DNA of 64,000 nt from Nitrospirillum iridis (lineage in GTDB: Bacteria > Pseudomonadota > Alphaproteobacteria > Azospirillales > Azospirillaceae): positions 1 to 64,000 of the forward strand of contig NZ_JACIIZ010000017.1 of NCBI RefSeq assembly GCF_014205765.1, read 5' to 3'. Numbering within the stretch: position 1 is the first letter of the stretch; each line of letters opens with the position of its first letter. Shown here piece after piece: positions 34,008 through 47,216 of the stretch. The position numbers and the translations under genes were made by a program. Under the pieces are notes generated by a model. It saw only the letters and a program-made list of their open reading frames with translations. It was not told the origin of the DNA and did not search any database.

Positions 34008-35228
34008 TCAGCGACGGGACGGGGAACGCAACAGCCAGGGCACCGTCAACAGGGCGGCCAGGGCCAGGCCCGCGAAGACCAGGACGGCCCGGGCCAAGCC
34101 GCCTGTGGCCCCGGTGACGGCGATGACCAGGATGGGGCTCAAGAACTGGCCGGCCCAGAAGCTCGACTGCCACATTCCCGCGCCGAGCCCGCGCTGCTCG
34201 GGATTGAGGAGAGCCATGGCGGCGTTGAGGAAGGTGGGCAGCGCGACGCCACCGGCGAAGCTGGCGATGACCAGGCCCAGGCACAGGGGTGCGTAGTGGC
34301 TGGACATCCCCACCACGGCGAGGCCGATGGCGGTCAGCAGGAAGCTGATGCCACCGCCGATAAGGGGAGCGCGGCCGCGCAGCAGGAAGGCGAAGCACAG
34401 GGTGCCGGCCACCACCGCCGCGTTCGCCATGGCGGAAACCAACCCAACGGTGGAGGGCGCCACCGCCCCGATGGCGTTCAGCAGGTAGGGCAACTGCACC
34501 TGCGCCACGTAGAAGCAGATGGACAGGACGGCGGTGACGCCACAGACGGCGAGGAGGGGAACCTTGGGCAAGGCGGCGGGCGTGCGGCCGCTGGCGGCGG
34601 CCGGCCGCGCGGCGTCCTCGCTCCGGGGGATCAGAACCAGCACGGCCGGCACAAACAGCACCGAAAACGCATAGACGGCAAACGGCATCCGCCACCCCAG
34701 GTCGCCCAGGGCACCCCCGATCAGCGCGAACAGCACCGCCGCGACGGACGCGCACGCCGTCTGGAGCGACAGCAATCCTTCACGCTTCCCGGTCGGGTAA
34801 AGGTCACCGATGAGAGCCGTGGAGCAGGTCATGATGACCCCTTCGGCGATCCCCGTGCCGGCACGGCCGATGATGATGGCGCCCAGATCCTGCAGCACCA
34901 TGGGGGACACCCCCAGCACCGCGTAAACGACCAGCGCACCCAGGAGCAGGCGGCGCTTCCCCACCCGATCCGCCAGCCAGCCGGTCCCCCAGGAACAGAG
35001 GGCGATGGCCAGCGCCGGAATGGTCAACGCCAGGGCCACTTTCAGATCCAGGCCTGGCGTTCCCGGGAAGGCCGCCCCTATCTGGGGCAGGACCTGGGCC
35101 ACCAACAACGTGCCCGCGACGGGCAAGCAGGCCAGAAGCGCCAGCATGATGCCTGGCGCCCTTCCCGCCGTCCTTCCCGCCGCCTGGGCCGCCGGTCCGT
35201 GCGTGACCGGCTCATGTGCCACATGCAT
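34008..35228 (-). CDS. MFS transporter (probable aromatic acid uptake)
   Basis: A 406-residue major facilitator with about 12 hydrophobic segments and the loop motif GWLADRVGKRRLLLG. The start at 35228 has GGGAGGG upstream. It follows the outer-membrane channel gene and neighbours the IclR regulator and ring-cleavage genes, so it likely imports an aromatic acid or phenylpropanoid (inference). Confidence 0.83.
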   Translation of the reverse strand: MHVAHEPVTHGPAAQAAGRTAGRAPGIMLALLACLPVAGTLLVAQVLPQIGAAFPGTPGLDLKVALALTIPALAIALCSWGTGWLADRVGKRRLLLGALVVYAVLGVSPMVLQDLGAIIIGRAGTGIAEGVIMTCSTALIGDLYPTGKREGLLSLQTACASVAAVLFALIGGALGDLGWRMPFAVYAFSVLFVPAVLVLIPRSEDAARPAAASGRTPAALPKVPLLAVCGVTAVLSICFYVAQVQLPYLLNAIGAVAPSTVGLVSAMANAAVVAGTLCFAFLLRGRAPLIGGGISFLLTAIGLAVVGMSSHYAPLCLGLVIASFAGGVALPTFLNAAMALLNPEQRGLGAGMWQSSFWAGQFLSPILVIAVTGATGGLARAVLVFAGLALAALLTVPWLLRSPSRR

Positions 35229-35269
35229 GCTCCATCCCTCCCTTTGGTGTGTAGGTTCGCCAGCAGCCG

Positions 35270-36274
35270 TCACAAGGGCCGGATGAACTGCACGTTGAAT
35301 TGCGGTCCTGTTGTGTAATTCCGGGTGGATATCGGCATATAGACGTTGAGGTTGAGCCCCCAGTCCGGCAGCCGGTCGAAATGCAGGCCCGGCCCCAGAT
35401 AGAGGGCGCGGTGCCGCGTATTGGGCAGGCTGATCCCGTTGATGCGGTCGTTATTCAGCTGCTCGATCACAAAACCGTTCAGACCCGCCGAGAAGCCTTT
35501 TTCAAGTTCCCGCGACACGGTAAAGCTGCTGTACAGCACCTGCCCCGCCTGGCCATCGTTGAAGGTGAAGGAGGGGATGGTGGGGGCGTTGGAAATGTTG
35601 TTCGTCTTGAAATTGTATAGGTATTGCGTCCGCCCCGAGACCTCCCACCCTTCGGCGGGCAGGACGGTCCACGCGACATAGGGGTTCAACGACCAATAGC
35701 CGCTGCTCTGGTTCAGATCCTTGGTACGGTCGAAGCCACCGGTGGGGGCGATCAGGTCGAACGCCACGCGGAACGAGGCGACGGGATGACCATCGGCGAT
35801 GATGGGCTTGAACTGGATGAAGGGCCCGAAGGTCAGATCCGCGAACGAGGTGCTGTTGGCCGCCAGCCGACGCCCGCCGGAACCGAAATGGGATTGGATG
35901 CGGGTCACCGGCAGCAGCACATCGAAGCCAAGGGCGTTGCCATCCAGGCTGAGCGGCGCGACCGCCGAAATCTGCGTGATGGCCGTGGTAACCTTGACGC
36001 TCGGGTCCTTGAACGCCGGGGAGTCCTGGCCGTCGGAACCGATGATGGAATTCAGGACGTTCTCACGCAGATAGCCCAGAAGCGTGACCCCCGGCTGCAG
36101 GGTGCTGAAGCCGTCATAGAAGCTGGTGCTTCCGAGATTGATGCCGTTGGATGGCTGCACCAGGTCCGGGATTTGCGACGCGGGCAATGCCGCCCCCGCC
36201 TGCATTGGTGAGACGAGCGATAAGGTCGCCGCCGTCATGGCAACGGGCAGCGTAACGCGACGAGCGTTTGGCAT
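35270..36274 (-). CDS. Outer-membrane phenol-degradation-type channel (Phenol_MetA_deg/SphA-like)
   Basis: A 334-residue protein with signal peptide (about residues 1-28) and an alternating beta-strand pattern ending in an aromatic-rich strand (FNVQFIRPL). Stretches such as DLTFGPFIQFKPI, FDLIAPTGGFDRTKD and YWSLNPYVAWTVLP match the family found in meta-pathway phenol and aromatic clusters, thought to be outer-membrane channels for hydrophobic aromatics. It is first in an operon with the MFS transporter. Two tandem palindromes and a 21-bp inverted repeat lie upstream. Confidence 0.78.
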   Translation of the reverse strand: MPNARRVTLPVAMTAATLSLVSPMQAGAALPASQIPDLVQPSNGINLGSTSFYDGFSTLQPGVTLLGYLRENVLNSIIGSDGQDSPAFKDPSVKVTTAITQISAVAPLSLDGNALGFDVLLPVTRIQSHFGSGGRRLAANSTSFADLTFGPFIQFKPIIADGHPVASFRVAFDLIAPTGGFDRTKDLNQSSGYWSLNPYVAWTVLPAEGWEVSGRTQYLYNFKTNNISNAPTIPSFTFNDGQAGQVLYSSFTVSRELEKGFSAGLNGFVIEQLNNDRINGISLPNTRHRALYLGPGLHFDRLPDWGLNLNVYMPISTRNYTTGPQFNVQFIRPL

Positions 36275-36317
36275 CTTGTTTGTGAACCTCCCTGAGGCCA
36301 GGGTGCTGCCACCCTCT

Positions 36318-36367
36318 TGGCGTCGATGCGCGCCGCATCGATTGGCGTCGATGCGCGCCGCATCGAT
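36318..36367. repeat. Two tandem 25-bp repeats, each a palindrome
   Basis: A 25-base unit (36318-36342) is repeated exactly at 36343-36367. Each copy contains the inverted repeat TCGATGCG-CGC-CGCATCGA. They lie 44-93 bases upstream of the channel gene start, where a regulator could bind cooperatively. Confidence 0.75.
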
Positions 36368-36410
36368 ATGACGTTTTTCCTGTTATTTCGGAAAACTGTC
36401 AATCGGCAAA

Positions 36411-36431
36411 ATTACGGTAATGCCGTAATTA
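36411..36431. promoter_or_regulatory. 21-bp inverted repeat, candidate IclR operator 2
   Basis: Perfect arms AATTACGG (36411-36418) and CCGTAATT (36424-36431) around 5 bases, 137 bases upstream of the channel gene. It matches 16 of 21 positions of the repeat at 29943-29963. Confidence 0.6.
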
Positions 36432-36781
36432 TGCTTTTTTCTTAGACCCAGCATCCCCCCGCGAGGCGGAACGAGGGCCGCCTTTGAATGGACATGGAAC
36501 GACATAGGGCCGGCACGGGGCGACAGCTTCACCCCACGGCGGACTGGCCATATTCCTGCCCCGGGAAAGCCCCTGCTTGGGCGCGGGGACTCATCAACCT
36601 GCAAGCTGCGGTGTCTGGTTGAACAAGGCTGATGTCGCCTGTCACGCGCTTCGGTCATCACCCTAATCCGTTACGCGAAGCTCTAAAGTGGGATAGCCAT
36701 CTCTGCAAAAAATTAATTGACTTTAGTTGCATTATCGGCAATAGCATTGCCAATATTTTCTTTTGGAAGAATTTGGAAGCA

Positions 36782-38200
36782 ATGGTTTTTAGCAGCCCGG
36801 CATTCATATTTCTTTTTCTGCCGTTGTTTCTCCTGATCTATTCAATAGTGCCAAAGTATTGCAAAAATGCGGCGATACTGTTTTGCAGCTTATTTTTTTA
36901 TGCGCTGGGCCCAGGAGCCAGGATAGATATCTTGGCTTTTTATATATTGTTTAACTGGGCGGTCGGTCTAATAATTGCAAAGACAAGAGGACGCATCGCG
37001 TTCATATATGCGTTTACGGCAATATTTGTAAATGTTTGCGGATTGATCTATTACAAATATATGGATTTTATAATTTATTCATTTCTTGAATTATCTGGAC
37101 ACCATACGGATACACACCCACACAGTCTAGAAATTGGTTTTATTCCGTTGGGAATTTCTTTCTTTTCATTCCAGGCCATCTCGTATGTGATCGACGTTTA
37201 TCGCGGTGCCGTTCCTGCCTCACGGTCGTTGATCGAGTTCGCGACTTTTAAGGCATTCTTTCCGCAGCTGATAGCCGGCCCCATCGTTCGGTATGTGGAA
37301 ATAAAAACGGAGTTGAGCGCCCGGCGCTTCACGATTGATAATATTTTTGAAGGGCTTTTTCGATTCTCGACGGGTTTGGCGATGAAGACAATGATCGCGG
37401 ATCCCCTCTCAAGTGTCGCGACGCAAATCCTGCAAACCGATCAGGCGCACCTGACGACAAGTCTAGCCTGGATCGCTATGTTGTCCTATTCCTTCCAAAT
37501 CTATTTTGACTTCGCCGGCTACTCCAGTATGGCGATCGGCATCGCACGGATAACGGGTTTCCACTTCCCGGAAAACTTCGACCGACCATACTCCTCCCGT
37601 AGCATTACGGAGTTCTGGCGGCGATGGCATATGACGTTATCCCGCTGGTTTCGGGACTACATATATATTCCTCTGGGCGGGAACCGAGCTGGCCGCTTGC
37701 GCACACTCATGAATTTAGTGGTGGTATTCGCGCTCTGTGGCCTGTGGCATGGTGCTGCCGTGCAGTTCCTGGTCTGGGGACTGTATCATGGCGCGCTCCT
37801 TTGCATCGAACGCGTCACAGGATGGGACAAATCATCCAACTCCTTTGCGGTGGTCGTGCTGCGTACGCTCTCAACCTTCCTCCTGGTTGTCATCGGCTGG
37901 GTCTTCTTTCGGGCAGAAACGTTGGGGCAGGCCATGCACATCCTCTCGCTCATGAGCGGATTGGCGCCAGAGGGGGTCCCTTTCCGAACGGAATGGTTCT
38001 ATCTGACCGGAGACAAAGTCGCTGTTCTGGTCGTGGCCACCGCATTTTCAATGATTCGCATGAGCCAACTTTGGCCAACCCAACGCCTAGGTGGCTGGAG
38101 TGTCGCGCTTCAGGGAGCCGCGTCTTTAGCGCTTTTGGTGCTATCCGCCTCCGCCATCGCAGTTGGTGGCTTCAGCCCTTTCATATACTTTCAGTTCTGA
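36782..38200 (+). CDS. MBOAT family O-acetyltransferase (AlgI-like)
   Basis: A 472-residue polytopic membrane protein of the MBOAT/AlgI family: N-terminal MVFSSPAFIFLFLPLFLLIY, SYVIDVYRG, the RRWHMTLSRWFRDYIYIPLGG block, and the catalytic His in LCGLWHGAA. It moves acetyl groups across the inner membrane for exopolysaccharide or cell-surface modification. The first about 600 bases are strikingly AT-rich beside GC-rich neighbours, a sign of transfer. The start at 36782 is where the AlgI N-terminus begins; the ribosome site is weak. It pairs with the next gene; no polysaccharide synthesis genes are in view. Confidence 0.87.
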   Translation: MVFSSPAFIFLFLPLFLLIYSIVPKYCKNAAILFCSLFFYALGPGARIDILAFYILFNWAVGLIIAKTRGRIAFIYAFTAIFVNVCGLIYYKYMDFIIYSFLELSGHHTDTHPHSLEIGFIPLGISFFSFQAISYVIDVYRGAVPASRSLIEFATFKAFFPQLIAGPIVRYVEIKTELSARRFTIDNIFEGLFRFSTGLAMKTMIADPLSSVATQILQTDQAHLTTSLAWIAMLSYSFQIYFDFAGYSSMAIGIARITGFHFPENFDRPYSSRSITEFWRRWHMTLSRWFRDYIYIPLGGNRAGRLRTLMNLVVVFALCGLWHGAAVQFLVWGLYHGALLCIERVTGWDKSSNSFAVVVLRTLSTFLLVVIGWVFFRAETLGQAMHILSLMSGLAPEGVPFRTEWFYLTGDKVAVLVVATAFSMIRMSQLWPTQRLGGWSVALQGAASLALLVLSASAIAVGGFSPFIYFQF

Positions 38201-38211
38201 GGACCCAACGC

Positions 38212-39369
38212 ATGCGACTGACTTTCGTCATTCTCTGGGTCACGCTTTTATCTCTGCCGATAGTGCAAATGATCAAACCGATGGCCCTCGAGCCACCGGT
38301 ACTTGAAAACCGCACCCTGCATCAGCTCCCTGACCTGAACCGTGCGGCCATGGCGACTCCAATAACGCTAATGCGCAACGTCAGCATGTGGTTCAATGAC
38401 AATTTCGGCTTTCGTAACACCTTAATCCGGCTACGGACCGAAACGAATTATCGCTTGGGTTATTCCGAGCGCCTTCATCTCGGTCCTGACGGATGGCTGA
38501 ACTATCGGGACGTCATCGACACGCAGAAAGGCCGGAATGCGCTTCTGTCCGATCCTCAGCTCACGGAATTCGCAGACCGTTTCGTAGCGTTGCACGACTA
38601 TTTGGCGAAGCGCGATATTGATCTGCTGGTGGTCACCGTCCCGCAAAAGGACGTCATCTATCCGGAATCGTTGGGGCGAGATGCTCCCCATTATCCAAAA
38701 CCTACCGCCTTTACCCGCATGCAGGACATCCTGACTGAGCGGTTCGGTGCCAATCACATAGCTGCAGAGCCCATACTGCGCAATCTCCGGGCGCAGAATA
38801 TACAGGCGTTCCATCGAACCGATTTTCACTGGACGGATGTTGCGGGAGGCGAGGTGGCGCGTGCCATCGTCAACCGTCTCGCAGACCTGGAAGGCGCCCC
38901 CAGCCTGCGGTGGATAGCCCCCCTGACCATTGAACAGATCCATTGGGCGGGCGGCGAATCCCAGCAGCTTCCGCTCTTCCGTTACGTAACCGAGGACTCC
39001 ATCCGCACCAACGAACCATGGCGTGACCCAGCCCAAGGAACGTTTGATTGGCTTGGCGTAGACGCAAATTTCAATCCGGATTTTCCGCTGGGCCACGACT
39101 TCAATTGGCAACTAGCACCGGGCCGCAGTGGTCTACCGGCTACAGTCATTGTCAGCAACTCATACGGCGAGTCCTTCTGGCGCGCCGGCATGAATTTGCA
39201 CTTCCAACATTTGCAGGCGTTCCGATCGAAGCCGTGGGGTGACGGCACCTTTTTCGCTTCGGTGCTGCGCCGTATCGCTCCCGGTACGAAATATTTCATT
39301 ATAGAGTTCCACGAGGCCGAAATGGTTGATGCCGGGCGCATCAAATGGAGCGACGTTACCGCGCCGTGA
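38212..39369 (+). CDS. AlgJ/AlgX-like periplasmic O-acetyltransferase
   Basis: A 385-residue protein with an N-terminal hydrophobic anchor or signal (LTFVILWVTLLSLPIV) and an SGNH-type domain of the AlgX/AlgJ (DHHW) family: VPQKDVIYPE, FHRTDFHWTDVAGG (Asp-x-His) and VIVSNSYGES carrying the nucleophile Ser. It would take acetyl groups from the MBOAT partner and place them on a polysaccharide in the periplasm. It lies 11 bases after the MBOAT gene with GAGGA before the ATG. Confidence 0.8.
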   Translation: MRLTFVILWVTLLSLPIVQMIKPMALEPPVLENRTLHQLPDLNRAAMATPITLMRNVSMWFNDNFGFRNTLIRLRTETNYRLGYSERLHLGPDGWLNYRDVIDTQKGRNALLSDPQLTEFADRFVALHDYLAKRDIDLLVVTVPQKDVIYPESLGRDAPHYPKPTAFTRMQDILTERFGANHIAAEPILRNLRAQNIQAFHRTDFHWTDVAGGEVARAIVNRLADLEGAPSLRWIAPLTIEQIHWAGGESQQLPLFRYVTEDSIRTNEPWRDPAQGTFDWLGVDANFNPDFPLGHDFNWQLAPGRSGLPATVIVSNSYGESFWRAGMNLHFQHLQAFRSKPWGDGTFFASVLRRIAPGTKYFIIEFHEAEMVDAGRIKWSDVTAP

Positions 39370-39425
39370 GTCGGCGCAGGCCGGGCCCCTCGCTATTGGA
39401 GCACAATCGCCCCTGGTTATAGCAT

Positions 39426-40817
<1,392 letters not shown>

Positions 40818-40954
40818 GCCCGATGCCCCATCCTGGCGCCCATCACCCGCTGGACGGTCTGACCGCAGAATGGTCAAGGCGCCGACCGCGCCTTGATACT
40901 AGGTTCGCCGGCCGGCCGCCACCGCCTTCCCTGCGTCATATAATTTGACCATCT

Positions 40955-41635
40955 CTAAAATGTTCTGCTGGCCGCGAGCAGCCCCTCGACCTCCGCCACC
41001 GTCTTCACGTCGGCGAAATTCAGCCGCAGCAGCAACAGGGCGGCGTTGTGCTCCGCGTCCGTGGGGGCGGCGCAGGCGTCCGCCAGCACCACCACGCGAT
41101 AGCCCAGCATGTTGCCGTCCCGCGCCGTGCTGTCGCAGCAGCAGTTGGTGAGGGTTCCGGCGATCAGCAGGGTGTCGATGCCGTGGGCCTGAAGGTCCGC
41201 TCGCAAGGCACCGGCCGGGCAGAGGAAGGCGCTGTATCGGTATTTGTCGATCACACCGTCGCCATCGCGCGCATCCATGGCGGGGTGCAGCGCGTGGCTG
41301 GGATTACCCGCCGTCATCACCCGCACCGCCTCTTGCACGAAGGGGATGGACAGGTCGTACTGCCACGGTGGCATGGCCAGGGCGGGGTCAGCGCTGACCG
41401 TCTGGCGGGTCCAGATCACGCGCCCACCAGCGGCGCGCACCACCATCGCCAGCCGGTTGACCGCCGGCATGATGTCCAAGGCGTGAGGATTGCCGAACAC
41501 CTCCCCCGGCGCCATGAACACGCACTGCATGTCGATCACCACCAGGGCGGTGCGGACCGGGTCCAGCGTGCGGACATCGTTGAGCCCCCGGCCCCGTTCA
41601 TGCGCCCATGCCGGCAGCGCGATGATGTGCGCCAT
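40955..41635 (-). CDS. Isochorismatase-like cysteine hydrolase
   Basis: A 226-residue cysteine hydrolase with the triad Asp35 (LVVIDMQ), Lys131 (VIDKYRYSAF) and Cys166 (within AGTLTNCCCDSTARD, three Cys in a row), the cis-peptide loop and a normal family length. Substrates in this family range from isochorismate to nicotinamide, ureidoacrylate and N-carbamoyl compounds; context does not decide. AAGG lies before the ATG. Confidence 0.88.
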   Translation of the reverse strand: MAHIIALPAWAHERGRGLNDVRTLDPVRTALVVIDMQCVFMAPGEVFGNPHALDIMPAVNRLAMVVRAAGGRVIWTRQTVSADPALAMPPWQYDLSIPFVQEAVRVMTAGNPSHALHPAMDARDGDGVIDKYRYSAFLCPAGALRADLQAHGIDTLLIAGTLTNCCCDSTARDGNMLGYRVVVLADACAAPTDAEHNAALLLLRLNFADVKTVAEVEGLLAASRTF

Positions 41636-41724
41636 GGTGCCTTGCCCTCCACCCTACGTCCCTGTTGGAACCTAGGGCGGGAGGGCAAAACATGTCTTGG
41701 GCCGGCGCGTCCGGAGTCTTGCCC

Positions 41725-43899
41725 TCAGAACTCCTTGGTCAGGCCGACGTAGAAGCCGCGGCGCGGGCCATATTGCGGGGCGCCGACGCCCACGCCCGTG
41801 CCGTCCCGGATCTCATACTTCTCATCAAAGACGTTGATGACGTCGAAGCGCACATCCATCACGCCCACGGTCGGCAAGTCCAGGGTCTGCACCGCCCCGA
41901 AATTGACCTGGACATAGCCCGGCAGGGCGGCGCCATTGGGCGTGGCGCCATCGGCGCGCAGGCCCGACCCATAGATCAGGTCGGTGGTCAGCAAGGTGCG
42001 GTCGATGCGGTAGCTGGCACCGGCCGATGCGGTGAAGCGCTGGTCATGGTCCACCGGGATGTAGTGGGTGGCGATGTAATCCAGATCGTCCTGGCTAAAG
42101 CTGAACTGGCTGGAGACGATCTTCTTGCCCTCCGCCTTCGACACCGCGAAATTGGCGTAGGACTGGAAGTCGCCCACGGCATAGGTCAGCGAGACCTCGA
42201 CACCCTTTTGGGTGCCTTCGTCATAGTTGAAGGGTGTCAGGATGATGGGGGCACCGAACTGCCCCTCATCCAGCATGTTCTTGGACTTCTTGTAATAGCC
42301 ATCCAGGCCCACCGTCAGACCGTCGAACAGCTTCTGTTCCACGCCGATGTCGAAATAATGGGCGCGTTCGGCCTTGGGCGCGTCGTTGGTGCTGCTGGCG
42401 GCGGCCGCGCTGGTGCCCGCATATTTCGAGACGGCGGTGTTGGACACCAGCTCGAACGGCGGCGGGGTGAAGTAGCGGGAATACCCGGCGTGCACCGTCG
42501 TCTTCGACGTCGCCTGCCACACCAGATTCACGCGCGGGCTGAACTGGCTTTCGCTGTCAAACTGCTGGAAACTGTCGAACCGTCCGCCGAAGTTCAGCGT
42601 CCAGTCGGGCGCGAACTTCCATTCGTCCTGGATGTAGACGCTCTCGCTGTAACCGGTCTTGCCGAAATCATCGCGCACCGTGGTGGGCGTGCTGCCGATC
42701 TGGTTGCCGTCGTCATCCACCGGGAACACTTGGGACGTGGTCTTGCCCGAGGAGCGTTCCACCTGCAGCAACAGGCCGGCCCGCAGCGTGTGGTGGTCGT
42801 TGACCACCCAGCTGCCGTCCGTTTGCCAGCCGCCCGCGACGGAGCGGCGGTAGGCTTCCTGCGAGATGCCGTTGTACAGCAGGTCAGGCGTGGGGTCGGG
42901 CTTGAACCACAGGCTGGAATAGCGGCCATAGATGGACGACTGCACCGTCACCGTATCCAGCGCCTTCAGATATGTGGCCGCGGCGTAGTGGGTGATCTCG
43001 CGCTGGTTCTCGTCGATCTTGTCGCTGGGATAGTCGGTGACGCCGTTCAGGTTGTAGCCCAGCCCCGGCGACTGGCCGGAACGGGTGGGAATCTGGAACT
43101 GCCCCCGTTCCGTCCCCGCCATCAGGCTGACCTGGGTGTCGGGGTCGAGAATGTCCTGCACGAAGACGAAGCCGCGGCCGTTTTCCGTGCGGTCATGGTT
43201 GGGCTTGCCGCTACCATCGGGGGACTCGATGCCCACGCCGCTGGTCTTGAAGTCCCCCGAGGCGAAGTAGTTCAGGTTTCCGGAAGATCCCGATATGTCG
43301 AAACTGGTCTGCAGCGTGTTGTAGCTGCCACCATAGACGCTGACGTCGCCGCCGTTGTCGAAGGCGCCGGACTTGGTCTGGATGTCGATGATGCCGGCGG
43401 TGCGCAGGCCGTATTGCGCCGGCAGGGCACCGGTCACCAGGCTGACGCTGTGGGCGAAGCGGGGGCTGAGCGTCTGGCCGAAGCCGCTGATGCCTTCCGG
43501 CAGGATGACGCCGTTGATGCGGTACTGGACGTTGGCGTGCTCACCGCGGATGTGCAGCTGGCCAAAGCTGTCCTGCGCCACACCAGGCGCCTGCAGCATC
43601 ACCTGGTTCAGGCCATTGTTGACACCACCCGGCTGGGCCTCCAGCGCGCTCTCGTCCAACTTGTAGGTGGAGGCGCCCAAATCCGGCTGGATGCTGTTGC
43701 GGGCGTCCAACAGGCGCTTGGCCGTCACCACCACCTCCGGCACCGGGCCGCTGGCGGAATTGTTGCCGATAGAACCAGTGGCGCCGGCCGCGTCGTCCGC
43801 AGGGCTGGCGGCAGGACCATCGGCGGCAAGCGCGACCGTGCTGACCGACCCCAGCAAAAATGCGCCCATGACCCCGGCGCGCCCGAACTTGAAAACCAT
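41725..43899 (-). CDS. TonB-dependent receptor, possibly zinc-regulated
   Basis: A 724-residue receptor with signal peptide (MGAFLLGSVSTVALA), TonB-box-like VPEVVVTAKR, plug domain (LHIRGEHANVQYRINGVILP) and a barrel ending in Phe (GLTKEF). There is no partner catabolic gene next to it. The upstream region has a Zur-box-like palindrome at 44077-44093, so metal, perhaps zinc or a zinc chelate, is a candidate ligand (inference from the site only). The start at 43899 has GGGAAGG upstream. Confidence 0.88.
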   Translation of the reverse strand: MVFKFGRAGVMGAFLLGSVSTVALAADGPAASPADDAAGATGSIGNNSASGPVPEVVVTAKRLLDARNSIQPDLGASTYKLDESALEAQPGGVNNGLNQVMLQAPGVAQDSFGQLHIRGEHANVQYRINGVILPEGISGFGQTLSPRFAHSVSLVTGALPAQYGLRTAGIIDIQTKSGAFDNGGDVSVYGGSYNTLQTSFDISGSSGNLNYFASGDFKTSGVGIESPDGSGKPNHDRTENGRGFVFVQDILDPDTQVSLMAGTERGQFQIPTRSGQSPGLGYNLNGVTDYPSDKIDENQREITHYAAATYLKALDTVTVQSSIYGRYSSLWFKPDPTPDLLYNGISQEAYRRSVAGGWQTDGSWVVNDHHTLRAGLLLQVERSSGKTTSQVFPVDDDGNQIGSTPTTVRDDFGKTGYSESVYIQDEWKFAPDWTLNFGGRFDSFQQFDSESQFSPRVNLVWQATSKTTVHAGYSRYFTPPPFELVSNTAVSKYAGTSAAAASSTNDAPKAERAHYFDIGVEQKLFDGLTVGLDGYYKKSKNMLDEGQFGAPIILTPFNYDEGTQKGVEVSLTYAVGDFQSYANFAVSKAEGKKIVSSQFSFSQDDLDYIATHYIPVDHDQRFTASAGASYRIDRTLLTTDLIYGSGLRADGATPNGAALPGYVQVNFGAVQTLDLPTVGVMDVRFDVINVFDEKYEIRDGTGVGVGAPQYGPRRGFYVGLTKEF

Positions 43900-44264
43900 A
43901 CCTTCCCACCTTTCGTGAGGATCGCCCGCATGCATGGCCGACCCCTGATCCCTTCACGCCGCCCCAGCGCCCAGGCCAGCCGCCACCGACGCCGCGCCCC
44001 CCCCCTTTAGGGGAGCGCGGCCGGCCACAGCGACTGGGTGGGCGGGGAGACAGGCCCCGAACTGCCGAGTTTTGTTATGTTATAGTGTAACGTAACTCGG
44101 TTCTAACCCGCTTCATCCCGACCGTCAACGGGAAAGCGCTGCACTGCAAACGACAGAAGGTCGCAGGAGTGGGATGTCAGGAAAAATCGTCCCGCATCCG
44201 GTGGCGGCGCGACTTGCGTTCATCCGGCGTGTCGGTGCCGTGGCCAGGTCGGACATGCCGCCTC
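43900..44264. other. Leader/promoter region of the second TonB receptor
   Basis: These 365 bases lie between the end of the hybrid kinase gene and the receptor start. They contain the Zur-like palindrome (44077-44093) and the wider CCGAGTT/AACTCGG arms (44065-44071 and 44094-44100). The 178 bases between site and start carry no recognisable gene, suggesting a long leader. Confidence 0.5.
44077..44093. promoter_or_regulatory. Zur-box-like palindrome
   Basis: ATGTTATAGTGTAACGT matches the proteobacterial Zur pattern ATGTTATANTATAACAT at 15 of 17 positions. It lies upstream of a TonB receptor, a known class of Zur target. Confidence 0.5.

Positions 44265-47216
<2,952 letters not shown>

Larger units (their letters stand above)
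36275..36781. other. Promoter region upstream of channel gene, turning AT-rich toward 36.7 kb
   Basis: These 507 bases hold the tandem palindromes (36318-36367) and the 21-bp inverted repeat (36411-36431), then about 250 bases without recognisable content, and from about 36680 an AT-rich lead-in to the MBOAT gene. No gene seen. Confidence 0.5.

Noticed and set aside
37624..38211. Upstream extension of the AlgJ-like reading frame
   Set aside because: Lies in another frame inside the MBOAT gene; signal peptide and ribosome site mark the start at 38212.
41665..44010. A 781-codon open frame antisense to the second TonB receptor
   Set aside because: Low-complexity Val/Ala/Gly/Arg/His composition and no motif; the receptor on the other strand is unambiguous.
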